Notes under the pieces: model-generated
Seen by the model: the letters and a program-made list of their open reading frames with translations, nothing else
Told to the model about the DNA's origin: nothing
The model's database searches: none
Translations under genes and position numbers: made by a program
Assembly: GCA_916700875.1 (NCBI GenBank)
Contig: CAKAKS010000062.1
Coordinates: 14,425,460 to 14,489,459 of the forward strand
DNA: 64,000 nt
Source of the DNA: Sebastes aleutianus
Lineage: Eukaryota > Chordata > Actinopteri > Perciformes > Sebastidae
Direction: 5' to 3'
Shown: positions 23,199-34,440 of the stretch, piece by piece
Layout of the letters: every line of letters starts with the position of its first letter
How positions within the stretch are numbered: the first letter of the stretch is position 1

Positions 23199-24690
23199 GA
23201 TATTGTCTCATATCGATCGCAGGCCCCTCAATTGAATCAAATCAAAATCGTGTCGCGGTAGGTTTTGTGATATCAGCAAATATCGTAACGTTGTCCAAAG
23301 AATCAATAAAATATCGTATCGTGATGAAACTGGTGATTCACACCCCTTCAGAAATGCAAAAGCTTGCTCCAGCTTCTCAAATGTAACTGATTTTCTCAGT
23401 TTTATAACAAAGTAAATTAAATATCTTTTGGGTTTCGGCCTGTTAATCTAACAGAAAGTCCAATTTGAAGATTTCTCCTTGGGTTGCAGGAAATTGGGAT
23501 TGGCTAAACGATTAATCTATTAATTAATAATACGGTAGACAGATTAATTGAAACTGAAAATAATTTGTTCGGGTTTTAAGTCCCCTTGATTTTTGCACCA
23601 TGAATAGAGGAAATCATTCAGGGTAGTTTAAATTGAAATTAGTTTTTGCTCTCAAGTCAATGTTTTGTTCATAGTATCAGTGTATGGTGGTGCTACAGAC
23701 TCCAAATAAGTGCATTAGCAATATATTTGTATATTTTATGCGATGATTTAATGAAGGCTTGCTTTCAACACCTTATTTTGGAGGTGAAATGAGTGTGATG
23801 TTGCAGCGCTTCTGCGTCTTTGAGTCTTGAACCCAAACTGTTGCTTTACAGTTAATATTCAGATGTTTTTTCTGTGATAAACTAGTGAGAAATACTCTGG
23901 CTTTAATGCATTTTGTGGTATATACTGTTGTGGTATAAAGTGTTTTCTGCAAGTCGAGTTGCCGTAGATGTTCAGTTGCAAACTCTCCTACACTTTTAGA
24001 AGCAGTCTCAAACTCTCCGCGGTCTCACTCTCATGTGTGTGACTGCGGTGACGTTAACACTGACATTAGAATAACTCTACATGTTCGTGTTACTTTGTTC
24101 TGTGCTATCAGTTTTCCATTATACACCGAATGGCTTTAACATTAACACAGAGCCAAAATAACCAAATGCACCTGCGCAGCAGCATTATTTTAGTGATCTT
24201 TGATAACGGATGCTAAGGTCACAGGAAGGAGCTTAATAAACTGATGTTATGTTACTCACTGAGTGTATTATGAGTGTATTATTCTGGGGTCAGGATTGAA
24301 TCATATCGTGCTCCTATTTAGTTTTTTATTTTTGAAAGAAGGTTCATGTTGTATCAGACTGATCAGTCCTCATCCATATTGTATTTAAAGGTCCGTATCG
24401 GTCCGTTCCCTCGCTGCAGTGTGCTGAAGTCACTCATAAAGTCGTGTTGTTAACCGGCTGGTAGCAGGAAGTGGTTTTCTTGTTGCCTCACATCCTCTGC
24501 CAGTCATAATGCTCTGCATGCACTGTTGTACCTCATAGTTTTTGTGGTGGAGGATGCAGGTTGTGATGCATTTGACTCCTCATACAGAAAGTATTCACAC
24601 CCTGTCACTATTGTCACATTTTGTTGTGTTGCATGCTCAAATTGTTTTAAATCATTTTTTTCTACACTCAATACTCCATAATGACAAGTA
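19786..24690. other. Upstream or intronic crlf3 sequence with old repeats
   Basis: No gene seen. It holds A-rich sequence at 20200-20450 that looks like a minus-strand LINE tail, a (GA)n run at 21129-21162, a (TA)n run at 23167-23192, and two old hAT-like stretches rich in palindromic attaatcgatt/atcgat words (about 21525-21970 and 22750-23350). The second stretch shares tcgatttatcgattcaatga with 47300-47400. Confidence 0.45.
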
Positions 24691-24691
24691 T

Positions 24692-25392
24692 TGTGTTTGT
24701 GTGCATGTATGAAAGTGTCATATATTCATATATGAATAACTGATCAGAGGAATGTGCAAGTATGTGCAAGGAGGAGGATAAATAAATGGTAATAATAATA
24801 ATAATAATTGATAAGTAAGTTCAATAACTACATCAAAAATAATAATAATAGAAAAAAGTATTAATAATAATTTAATAATAACACAAATAAGTAAATAAAT
24901 CAATTAATATTAAGGGCTTGGGTGTATCCCGGGATATGAACGAAGAGAAAAGGTACAATTCTTAAAAACAAGGAAAAAGCAGAGAGAATTTGCTGACTGT
25001 GTGCGTTGATGGTTTTTTTTGTTTAAAATAAATGGAAAATATATAAATAATCAACAGTTATTTTAGGGTTTGTTTTGTCAGTGACACGTAGTACAATAAG
25101 GTGACCAATTAGACAGACAGCCAAAGGTATAATGAAATATACAGACATTAACGCAAGACATTATAATTTGAATATGGTACAGATTTGTAGTTGTTTTTGT
25201 TAGTGGGAGTATTGGGGTTTGTGTGCATGTATGAAAGTGTGTTGTGTTAGTGTGTCATATGTTCATACATGAATAACTGTGATCAGAGGAATGTGCAAGT
25301 ATTTGCGAGGAGGAGGATAAATAAGTAAATAGTAAATAAATAAATGGTAATAATAATTTCCATAAGTAAGTTCAGTAACTACATTAATAATA

Positions 25393-25423
<31 letters not shown>

Positions 25424-25520
25424 ATCTAATAATAATAATGTTATATTATATAATTATATTATATAATAACAATATAATAATGATAATAATAACTAATAGT
25501 AATGGGTTTGGTGGTGTATC
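24692..25520 (+). repeat. Direct duplication of a LINE-like tail
   Basis: About 260 bp starting gtgtgcatgtatgaaagtgt, with gatcagaggaatgtgcaagt and gaggaggataaata, is present at 24692-24940 and again at 25217-25520. Each is followed by an AAT-type microsatellite of different length. These are either two copies of one retroelement tail or a local duplication. Confidence 0.7.
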
Positions 25521-25673
25521 TTGGGAAGGAACAGTAATTTTAGATGGCTAAAGATCCCTCAGGACATGAGCTGCAGTCATTTTATACTCTTTGAAACATA
25601 GTATGTGAGTTTGAGTGCGTCTGGTTTCAGGTTATACGGCATATCTGGTTGTGTTTTGTAAATATTCTTCTTT

Positions 25674-25700
25674 TTTTGTGTGTGTGTGTGTGTGTGTCAG
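25674..25700 (+). promoter_or_regulatory. crlf3: crlf3 first splice acceptor made of T7 plus (TG)n
   Basis: The acceptor before the first coding exon reads ttttttt, then about ten TG units, then tcag with exon start at 25701 (gaggcgggagg ATG). The normal pyrimidine tract is therefore largely a TG repeat. Upstream in-frame sequence GGR before the Met shows the exon starts inside an open frame, but no upstream coding exon was found. Confidence 0.7.
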
Positions 25701-25711
25701 GAGGCGGGAGG

Positions 25712-27732
25712 ATGTCTGTGGAGGTGGACTTGTTGCTGCAGGAGGCGAAAGAAAGCATCGAGGCGGCCCAGAACTACCGCAGTGAACTTCAGCAGCGCCT
25801 GCATGGCCTCAACCAGGCCCGCAAACAGGTAGTCTACTCACTCCTCTGCTATAACAGGATGGATAGCACCACTTGGGTTCACTTCTTTTGTGCAGAAAAA
25901 ATGGCTCATGTTCCTGCAGGCAGTGTTGTCCTCCTGAGGTATGATGGTTTTACGGTGTCTCCCTGTGTCAACCAGTCCAGGGTGATATGAAGTGTGTTAC
26001 AGTAGCCCCTGACCCAACAGAGTCCCAGGAGAGTATACTCTCTGTCTCTCTCTCTCGCTCTCGCTCTCTCTCTCTCTCTCTCTGTTATCTCTTCCTTTTT
26101 CCTGCTGTCTAGATTTACCCCTCCAGCTGCTCACAGTAAACAATGCTGCTATTTCCTGTTGCTATGGACGGACAGCAAGTTTTAGAGGAGAGGGACGAGG
26201 TCTGATTCTTGTCCAGAAATTTCAGACTATGACTCATTTTCTTAAAGTGGCAATCTAATAGTCCCGGTTGATTTTGCGACACGCTGTTTACTGGTGTTAA
26301 CAGCAAATGCGGGGTAAGGTAAAGGGTTACTTCGGTACTTTTTCAACCTATTTTCTCATGTTTTTCTGTCTAAGTGACTAATAGGGACAACAATTTTTTG
26401 AAACTGGTCCAGTATTGAGGGAGAGCGCTGCAGCCGCTAAATGAACAGCGAGGTCAGTGAGCAGCTACTGTAAGATTACATTCATTAAAAGTGCGTGTTT
26501 TTACTACTGACAGGCTCAGATTGTTATTATAAGTGTCTGACAACATAATGGAAAGGAAAGGATGATGTGAAGGCGAGGTACACCCTGGACAGGTCGCCAG
26601 ACTATCACAGGGCTGACACATAGAGACAGACAACCATTCACGCTCACATTCACACCTACGGGTCATTTAGAGTCAACAATTAACCTGGACTGTGGGAGGA
26701 GGTGTAATGTCTGACATTATGGAAAAAGTCGCTCAAGGAGAAGTCTCGTTCTGAAATCTGGCGAGGTGACATGTTGCCGGAAGACGACGGTGGAAAACCC
26801 ACGCTAACACGGGGAGAACATGCAAACTCCTCACAGAAAGACCCCAAGTTGGGTTTGAACCTGTGCCCCTCTTGTTGTAAGGCAACAGTGCTAACCACTG
26901 CACTACTGTGCAGCACCCCTATTACTCAAATATACTGAAGTTATCATTTAACACTACAGGTCCCAGAATACTGGGAGCAGCAAAACAATAAGTAAATAAG
27001 GAAGTCGGGCAATAATTGGCCTTTTTCCATCATTCTGTGAGCAACTGTGATCTGATTTTTATTCCTCGCTCTTCATCTAACAGCTCACTGTGGCTGCTCC
27101 TGACTCTTCATTATTCCTTGACATATTTCAAACTGATCCGCTGGCAAAAAATGACCGTTGTCTTATTTTAGCGGTCAGTGTCCAGCTTACTGACAAACAT
27201 ATTGCATTTCCTGTGATTAATTCATAATATAAGTCCGTTAAATGCTTTTAATGTGAAGGTGCTGCAGTAGGAAATGTTCGGTTCACAGTAGCAGTAACTT
27301 CATACAGTATTTTTTTTCAAAGAATGGACTCCCTCCGCCCAATCCCAGCGGCTCCATCATGCATTATCTCTGGGTTTCTTTCCCATAACCCTTTTCTTTC
27401 CCACAGTGATGGCTCACCACCAGATTAAAGGAAACATGACACACACACAAACAATAAGAAGGAGATACCAGAGCGTGTGTGTTTGAAAACTCGGACAATC
27501 ACTGCAGCATGTAGTCGTCCAAACATTGGCCTGATGTCAGATCGTCTCCTCCGTGTTTAATCGTGTCTGGTCATGATTTCAGTTTGACTTTTATTTTACC
27601 AAAATATTGATCATTTGGTCGTCTGTGTGGCGCTGATAGTCGTCAGGAAGTGATGCCTTGTCTCCAGTGGAAAAATCCCACACACATTTACATAGACACC
27701 CACAAAGTTCAGTGTGTATTCTGGCAGAAACC

Positions 27733-27791
<59 letters not shown>

Positions 27792-28181
27792 TGTTCGCAT
27801 TCTCATAGTCATACTGTCCTGCTTTATCAGTGCAGCAGTTGTCAATCAGCCTTCCGTTTCCTGCTATCTTTCTATCGCTCTCTCTGTAGCCTTGTTGTGA
27901 AATGATTGTGTGTGTGTGCGTGTATATGTGCATGTGTATGTTGGTTTATGAAAGTGTGTTCTGCAAAGAGGAACTGAAACACGACCTCTACCGCTGATGA
28001 CAATCCTGCAAGCTTCCTGACGAGCTACTCTTCAGTGAGGGTAGTGTGTGCTTACACTGTGTATGATAGTAGTAGTAGTAGTAATGGTGGTGGTGGTAGT
28101 GGTAGTGGCAGTAGCAGTAGCAGCAGCAGCAGTAGCAGTAGCAGTAGCAGTAGCAGTAGCAGCAGCAGCAGCAGCAGCAGT

Positions 28182-28213
<32 letters not shown>

Positions 28214-31200
28214 TGCCGGTAACACTTCATTTTACAGGTCCGCAAATGTTATGGTAATTAGGTGATAATTAGCAAGGAACCTATTTTACCAAATTACCCC
28301 AATATTTACCTCAAAATTGATGGAAAATGACTTTATTATAAACATTATTTAATAATTATATGCTAAAATAGCATACAATTGTTAAAATAGGGCCCGTAGG
28401 CTTGAGAAGCGGCTGCTCTTCATCGGAGGTGGAAAACCAAAACTAATAGAAGACACTTCTGATCAGGCACAAATCTCACCGTTGTGTGATTTATTGTCTA
28501 CATGTAACCTGGTAGCTAATGTAAGAATTCAGGGAGTTTTTTTAAAAGAGTTATTTGCTAATTATTATCTATTTATCAGCAGACATGCAAATAAAGCATA
28601 TCAATTAACTTTGTATTCTTGTCCTGAAAATGTATTAAATAAATTACCAGCTATTTATTACTGCTTAATATAATTATTAAATAATCTTTATAATAGATAT
28701 AAAATGATAATTATAAAAGTTGAGAGTCAAGTCCTAAATCAAAACAGCCAAACAAAGGAATTTTTTCTTGCTAATTATCACCTAATTACCATGAAATTTG
28801 TGGACCTGTAAAATGTGTTACCGTAGGGCCTTACTCCTCTGAGCCATAGAGCTCCTTTAAAAGACATCACTGTGTCACTGGGTGACATGTTCCTTCATCA
28901 TCATGAACACACACACTTTAGATTATTTACTCTCAATCCCACATACACCGTCCTGCTGCCACTGATACTCACTAGAGCACCACATGTGGATCGATCCGCC
29001 TCTGAAATAGTCCCCATCTAATACACTATTTCCTCCTGTTTGTTTGATTAAAAACTACAGTGAGCAGCGGTTTTAGGAAATTACTGAGACTTCTTTAAAA
29101 TGAAACTATATATTTGTTAAAATGAAACTATATTTTCAGTGCAATCTGTCCAGTAGTTGATACAAAAGTATTTTAGTAGTGGCAAAATGACTTCTGCGGT
29201 ATCGATCTGTCCATACCCAGAATGTGGTGGTACCGGACATATCTTGGCTGTGAAGGTTTGAAATTGCATAAATGTAAAGCAGAATGATGATGTTTTATAT
29301 CCGCCAACACTCTGTGTGGGTCTCTTTAGGTCCGGGGCAGCTCGAGTCAGGCGCGCGAGGCCCTCCGGCGGCACTTCACAGAGCTGCAGGCGGCGGCGGG
29401 TCGGCTGCTGACGGAGCGGTTGGCCACCCTGCTGGCCGAGGTGGACGCCATCGAGGCGGACAGCGTCAAACCGCTAGATGACTGCCAGAGCCTCATTGAG
29501 CACGGGGTGGGCCAGGCCGACGAGCTGCTGAGAGAAGGTGAGTCCCTGAAACACAACGTTTACATCTCTGCTGTTGGACAGACACCATCTGCAAACGATT
29601 GCTTGTTTTCTACTTGTTTTGCTGTTATGTGATTTTGGACGGTTTGTCGAGCAAAATAAGACATTTTTAGACGTCACCTTGGCAATTTTCGGACATTTTT
29701 TAGGGCTAAACGATTAATAACAATGAAAATACACGTTTGTTGCATCCTTACTTCTCATAAAATATTTAAACATAGCCTCCATCTCTGTCTCTCCAGGGGA
29801 AGCAGCTCTGCGTTGTGGTCTCGGGGAGAAGGAGGACAAACTGGGCAGTTTCACCAAGAAGGCCATGCACATCCAACTGGACAGGTAGGACAGAGACTCT
29901 CAATAATACTCCATGATCAGAAAAAGCACCTGTAACTGTCCTGTCCAGTGATTCTGGTACTTCCTGCTGTTTTATATTTGGAGTTCTGTGTGTTTTCCAG
30001 CTTACCGGAGGTACCAGCGTTGGTGGACGTGCCATGTGTTTCCGCCCAGCTGGACGACTCCCTGCTGAGTCTGCTGAGGGACCGGGTGTCCCGCCTTGGC
30101 TCCGTCTCCTCCCACCCGCCCGTCCAGATAGAAGAGCTGCAGGAGAGACCGGGCAGCGTCCTGGTCCGCTGGTGCAAGGTCAGTTATGGGTAGAGGTGGC
30201 ATAAACACAGAGAACATACTCACATACGTGTTGATGTAATTGTCATTATATGCGTGCATCAGGTGGACGAGGACTTTGCAGCAGCAGATTACCGGCTGCA
30301 GTACCGGCGGTCTGGCAGCGGGGGGAGCCAGTACGAGGACGCCTACATCGGTCGGGACTGCGAGTTCCTGGTTCTCCACCTCGACCCTCACACTGATTAT
30401 CTGTTCAGAGTGTGCGCCCGCGGGGAGGGTCGCACCGAGTGGAGCCCCTGGAGCATCCCACAGACGGGATACACCACACTGGCACCGCACGGTAGGTGAA
30501 CACTCAGCTGCCATATCTGACCCAGAGGCGGCTGCACGGGAACTTATGGTCGAAATATTATCGTGATCTGTGACCATACTAACAACACGCTCAGTGTGGG
30601 AAGCCCTTAAGCCGAGTTCATGCTACACGACTTTCAAAGTCGTCAGATCGCTGTACTGTTCACATTACACAACGTGCTGTCTTGCAATCGGGAGTCTTTA
30701 ATCGTCTTTAGTTGTTGTGGTTTTCACACTACCTGACAGGAGGTCACACACTACAAGATCTTTCACCAGGAGGAATCCCCGATGAGGTCAACAAACTACA
30801 TTTTGTCACGAAAACACACGTGAGAAATACACAGTAAATGACGCGATACCATATGAGAGACACATTGCTGATGATGTTGTTGGCACATGTGTTTACAAAA
30901 TAGCCACCGGTTTCCACCGGTTTCCACCGGTCTCTTTTTTATACTATTTATTCCTCTTAAATTAAACTGGTGCACAATTAGAGTGACTACACATGAAACA
31001 TAACATTACACTCCGTTGTGTTTTGGTCATACATTTTTCAGTTACAGTACGTGATTGGCCGCTGCAGCGTGACGTCAGGTTGCGTTTCTCAAAAGTTGAT
31101 TCTGTTTCAAATTTTCGCCACTTTTTTGGTGTAAATGCAGCTTTATACAATGAAGATGAGCAAAATTACACCGGAAAATGTATGAATTTCTAGACATGCA

Positions 31201-33860
31201 CATGGGAATGTAATTTTATTGTGGGGTGTTGTTAAGTGTTCTACTTACAGTATACAAGAATAAAAGACTAGAAGTACTGTAGAATAAGTTTTCTAAACTT
31301 TAAACCCACATCGGAGGCGTATTTGTACCATTTGTATCATAGCGGGTTGATACACGTCAACGCGTCATGATACCTCACTGTTATATTTTCCAGGGTCCCA
31401 GCCACTGTACCTCGAATATTACTATTTTTTTGTGATCAATTTTTTAATTACTTTTTTCCATCTAGTTTGGTGGGGGTATAGCAACATAACACAAAGGAGT
31501 CTGAAAGCACTTATACAAGGAGCATACATTCACATATTCACACCTGCATACAGTATCATCATCGGGTACAAGATGTGCCAACACCTCTGTCTTAAATCTT
31601 TACAGTATAGAATCTAAAAACTTTAATTGCAGCAGATTAGCAACACAAATACAGACCCAATGTCAGTCCCTACCGACCACTGATCCATCCATTTCTCCTG
31701 TCTGTCTGTAAGCAGACAGATGTGTGAATCCTTCAGACCCACAGAGTTTTAGTATCAACGTTAATACTGATTCACAGAGGGTGTTAAACAATCAAAACAA
31801 TAAAACTCCTAAATACAACTAGAGCTGCAATGATAACTCGATTAGTTGTCAACTATTAAATTAATCGCACAATAATGATAATTGATTAATTGATAAAAAG
31901 GCTAAATTCTCTGATTCCAGCTTCTTAAATGTGAATATTTTCTGGTTTCTTTACTCCTCTATGACAGTAAACTGAATATCTTTGAGTCATGAACAAAACA
32001 AGACATTTGAGGACGTCATTTTGGGGTTTAGGAAACACTGATCGACATTTTTCACCATTTTCTGACATTTTATCGACCAAACAACTAATCGATTAATCAA
32101 CAATGAAAATAATCGCTAGTTGCAGCCCTACATGTAACCTAAAACTACATTATGTTGATAAGCCCTCTGTGTGTGTTTGTCTCTTCTCTCATGATCCAGA
32201 GTGGTGTCCGGGTACGGAGGGCTACATCCTGAGCAGCAGGAGAAACATTGCCCTTCGCAATGACTCCTCCCAGTCACGCTGCCCCGTCCTCTACTCCAAC
32301 ACACCCACCTACTTCTGTGGCCAGACGCTCACCTTCAAGTACGCACAAACACCCAAACCCACTCAAACACTTACACATTTATGTACGCCTTCCAACTGGG
32401 AAATTAAACTCATGTTGAATATTTGTATAGATTATAAACGTGCACAGTCTGGTGGCTTCTAGCAGCTTTATGAATGAATACTAACTCTTTTTCTTTTGGC
32501 CTGGATTTTTTATGTCAAAGATTTGGAAGCTTCCAATGATCTAGTGTTTTTGACATATATATTTTTTGTGTGTGTGTAGGATGTCTGCAGCCGGTCAGAT
32601 GGATCGGAGGGACAGTCTGGGCGTGTGTGTGGACAGCGGGAAGGGGGTGGAGTCACTTCAGAGAGACCAGGCCGTCTGCATCTCCACCAACGGTACGCTG
32701 ACCGTCATTCTGTGTTTTTAGGAATAAGATGATCATATTCTATATTTTTTCAACAAATCTCATGAAAATCCAGCTAAACCTAAGTTTGATATTAAGTGAG
32801 AGTAAAGGCAACACTAACTGCTACTTTCTAACTGCTTATTTTCACACATAACATGTAACTTAAGTTATTACATCCATTCACATGATGGGCATCAAGTGAA
32901 GTCCTCTATTGGTATCGGTATCACTTTAAGGGTACTGGTATTGATCGTTTTTTTAAATGATACACACCTCTGGTAAGTATGGATGTAAACAATGCAGGTT
33001 TAAAAGTGTTTGGCTTTGCAAATGTTTTATGAGGAAGTAAATGCATTCAACTCGTTTGACCTCAAGGATTCACACAATGGGTTTGTTTACGAGAAGACTC
33101 TGCAGGGCATCTTTAACTCTACTCTCTAATTATCTTGTACCTTGTTATAGCATAACTCTCACACTGTGTTCAAACTAAACTACAGTTAAATACACACACA
33201 GCTGCTGCGAGACGCTCTATTGTTTCCTCCACTACATTTCAGAGAGAAATGTTATATACTTTTACTCTAAACTAAAAAAACCTAATGAATTTATTGTTAT
33301 CAACCATGTCATTTTAACATGTCGGGAAGGAGGAAAACAACGCTTCAAAGTAAGGTTACATTTTGGCGAGAAAGAACTCATATGATTTCAGATGATGTAC
33401 ACCACTTCTATGTGACATCTACTGTTGACCTTCTATCTCCTCCTAAAGACCCACTGTACGCCCTGCAAAAGGGTCTATTGTGGGTCTCAGAGGGTTAAAT
33501 GATCTGGATAGTCGACACACTGCTGCTGTTAAAAAGGTCTGTAAAACTATTAAATGAAGTGATGTAACAGTTAACAGTGTTTGGATCCTCTCAGGTGCTG
33601 TATTCGTCAACGGTAAAGAGATGACCAACCAGCTGCCCGGCATCACCGTGGGCTCCGCTGTGACCTTCGACATGGAAGTGGTGAACCTGTTTCCTGTCAG
33701 CAACAACAACCTGAGCGAGGGGGGAAACTTCAAGCTGAGGGTCACCATCGGCTCAGGGAATCGGGAGGTAGTGTGCGATTGGCTGGTGGACCAGGCGGTG
33801 GACTGCCTCTTCTTCGGCTGCTCCTTCGTCCACTCCGGCTGGAAAGTGCTGGTGTTTTAA
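25712..33860 (+). CDS. crlf3: crlf3, cytokine receptor-like factor 3
   Basis: Eight coding exons: 25712-25828, 29330-29537, 29797-29884, 30001-30178, 30263-30491, 32200-32338, 32580-32692 and 33595-33860. All borders are GT..AG and all phases agree, giving 445 codons plus stop (human about 442). Order: N-terminal coiled coil (residues 1-135, e.g. LLLQEAKESIEAAQNYRSEL); a conserved SLPEVPALVDVPC linker; a fibronectin type III domain (about 175-275) closed by a WSPWS motif at 257-261; and a C-terminal SPRY-like region with YFCGQTLTF, CISTNGAVFVNGKEMTNQLP and a GWKVLVF end. CRLF3 is a cytosolic protein of the class I cytokine-receptor-like group, linked to cell-cycle control and neuroprotective erythropoietin-like signalling; its biochemistry is unsettled. 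The start is the ATG matching the family N-terminus. Confidence 0.95.
26530..26925. repeat. Widespread dispersed repeat in crlf3 intron
   Basis: Contains the fish-wide words ccctggacaggtcgccag, cattcacacctacggg and acggggagaacatgcaaac, and a terminal gcaacagtgctaaccactgc. About 75 bp between gggaggaggtg and ggaaaaccca look like an insertion or diverged centre. The family name is uncertain. Confidence 0.55.
27735..27789. repeat. (GT)n microsatellite
   Basis: About 27 uninterrupted GT units in the first crlf3 coding intron. It produces spurious VCVC and HTHT ORFs on both strands. Confidence 0.97.
28067..28214. repeat. Imperfect (AGT/AGC)n trinucleotide array
   Basis: About 49 triplets of AGT, GGT, AGC and GGC type in phase, with pure (AGC)7 and (AGT)n blocks. 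It reads as poly-Ser, poly-Val or poly-Ala in different frames but lies inside the 3.5-kb crlf3 intron and is not coding. Confidence 0.95.
28217..28823. mobile_element. DNA transposon with ~60-bp inverted ends
   Basis: The left end (cggtaacactt...ggtaattaggtgataatt agcaagg) is the near-exact reverse complement of the right end (ttgctaattatcac...ttaccg) over roughly 60 bp, with a 490-bp AT-rich centre and no ORF. It begins three bases after the trinucleotide array. The superfamily is unassigned. Confidence 0.75.
28835..29095 (+). repeat. Dispersed repeat, copy 2
   Basis: Second copy of the repeat at 10205-10395, with the same order of shared words and an extra segment around agattatttactctcaatc. 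Confidence 0.6.
31819..32131. mobile_element. hAT-like MITE in crlf3 intron 5
   Basis: Ends TAGAGCTGCAA and TTGCAGCCCTA enclose about 310 bp with mirrored gattagttgtcaac / caactaatcgatt segments. Related decayed pieces occur at 21525-21970, 23450-23590, 29640-29760, 35540-35790 and 39240-39490. Flanking 8-mers match only partly, so the target duplication is eroded. Confidence 0.7.
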
Positions 33861-34440
33861 CCTGCTGGAGTTCAGGAGGCCGTCACACAGGCTTGGTCAT
33901 CTCCGGTTTTCTTCTTCTGAGTCTGGGAAACGATCTATTGATTCTTCAACAACCGTTACCTTTCAGACAAGTTTTTCTAAATTAGCAGCTACACATGATA
34001 TTCGTCACGTACTGACTGTGTCTGGGAGCGTTGCTGCCTCCTTGTGAGGAAATATGATTCTCTTTGTGAAACCCTGTCAGTGTTTTCGATCTTCTCCACT
34101 CTACATGTGAACCAACAGATCATCACCCCAACAGTGATCCTGCTCTTCTTCAGCCTTCAGGGAACCGTGTTGTGTTCGTCACAGCTTCCTGGCTTTTAGT
34201 TTGATTCTCGGGCCTTCTGACAAGGTTGGCTATTGTTTACAGCTTTGTTTTTTATGTGGCATCTTCCCTCGCTGTGGGGAAGACTTTCAGTTGGCTGTTG
34301 ATCTATGCATCGTCTTAATTTAGTAAGAGTTTGACAGCCTGCCAGGACACTGTTCTTAGGAGGCCATAAGACTATAGATACGTTTTTATTTGTATTTTTT
34401 TTGGGAGCAGCAGGAAATAAAAGACAGACGTGTTACAATC
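33861..34440 (+). other. crlf3: crlf3 3' UTR (proposed)
   Basis: Non-repetitive sequence from the crlf3 stop codon to just past a canonical AATAAA at 34416-34421. The length is typical for a vertebrate 3' UTR, but further plus-strand signals occur downstream (about 36868 and 37153), so longer forms are possible. Confidence 0.5.
34416..34421 (+). terminator. crlf3: crlf3 poly-A signal
   Basis: AATAAA 556 bp after the stop codon, followed within 30 bp by a gtgttac...tctgtt region that could serve as the downstream element. Confidence 0.5.

Noticed and set aside
26850..26925. tRNA-like tail in the dispersed repeat
   Set aside because: gggtttgaacctgtg resembles a T arm, but no cloverleaf or anticodon stem can be drawn.
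27591..27933. ORFs with HTHTHT and VCVCVC runs
   Set aside because: They come from a GT microsatellite.
28035..28265. Long poly-Ser/Val/Ala ORFs
   Set aside because: They are frames through an intronic trinucleotide array, with no splice or conservation signals.
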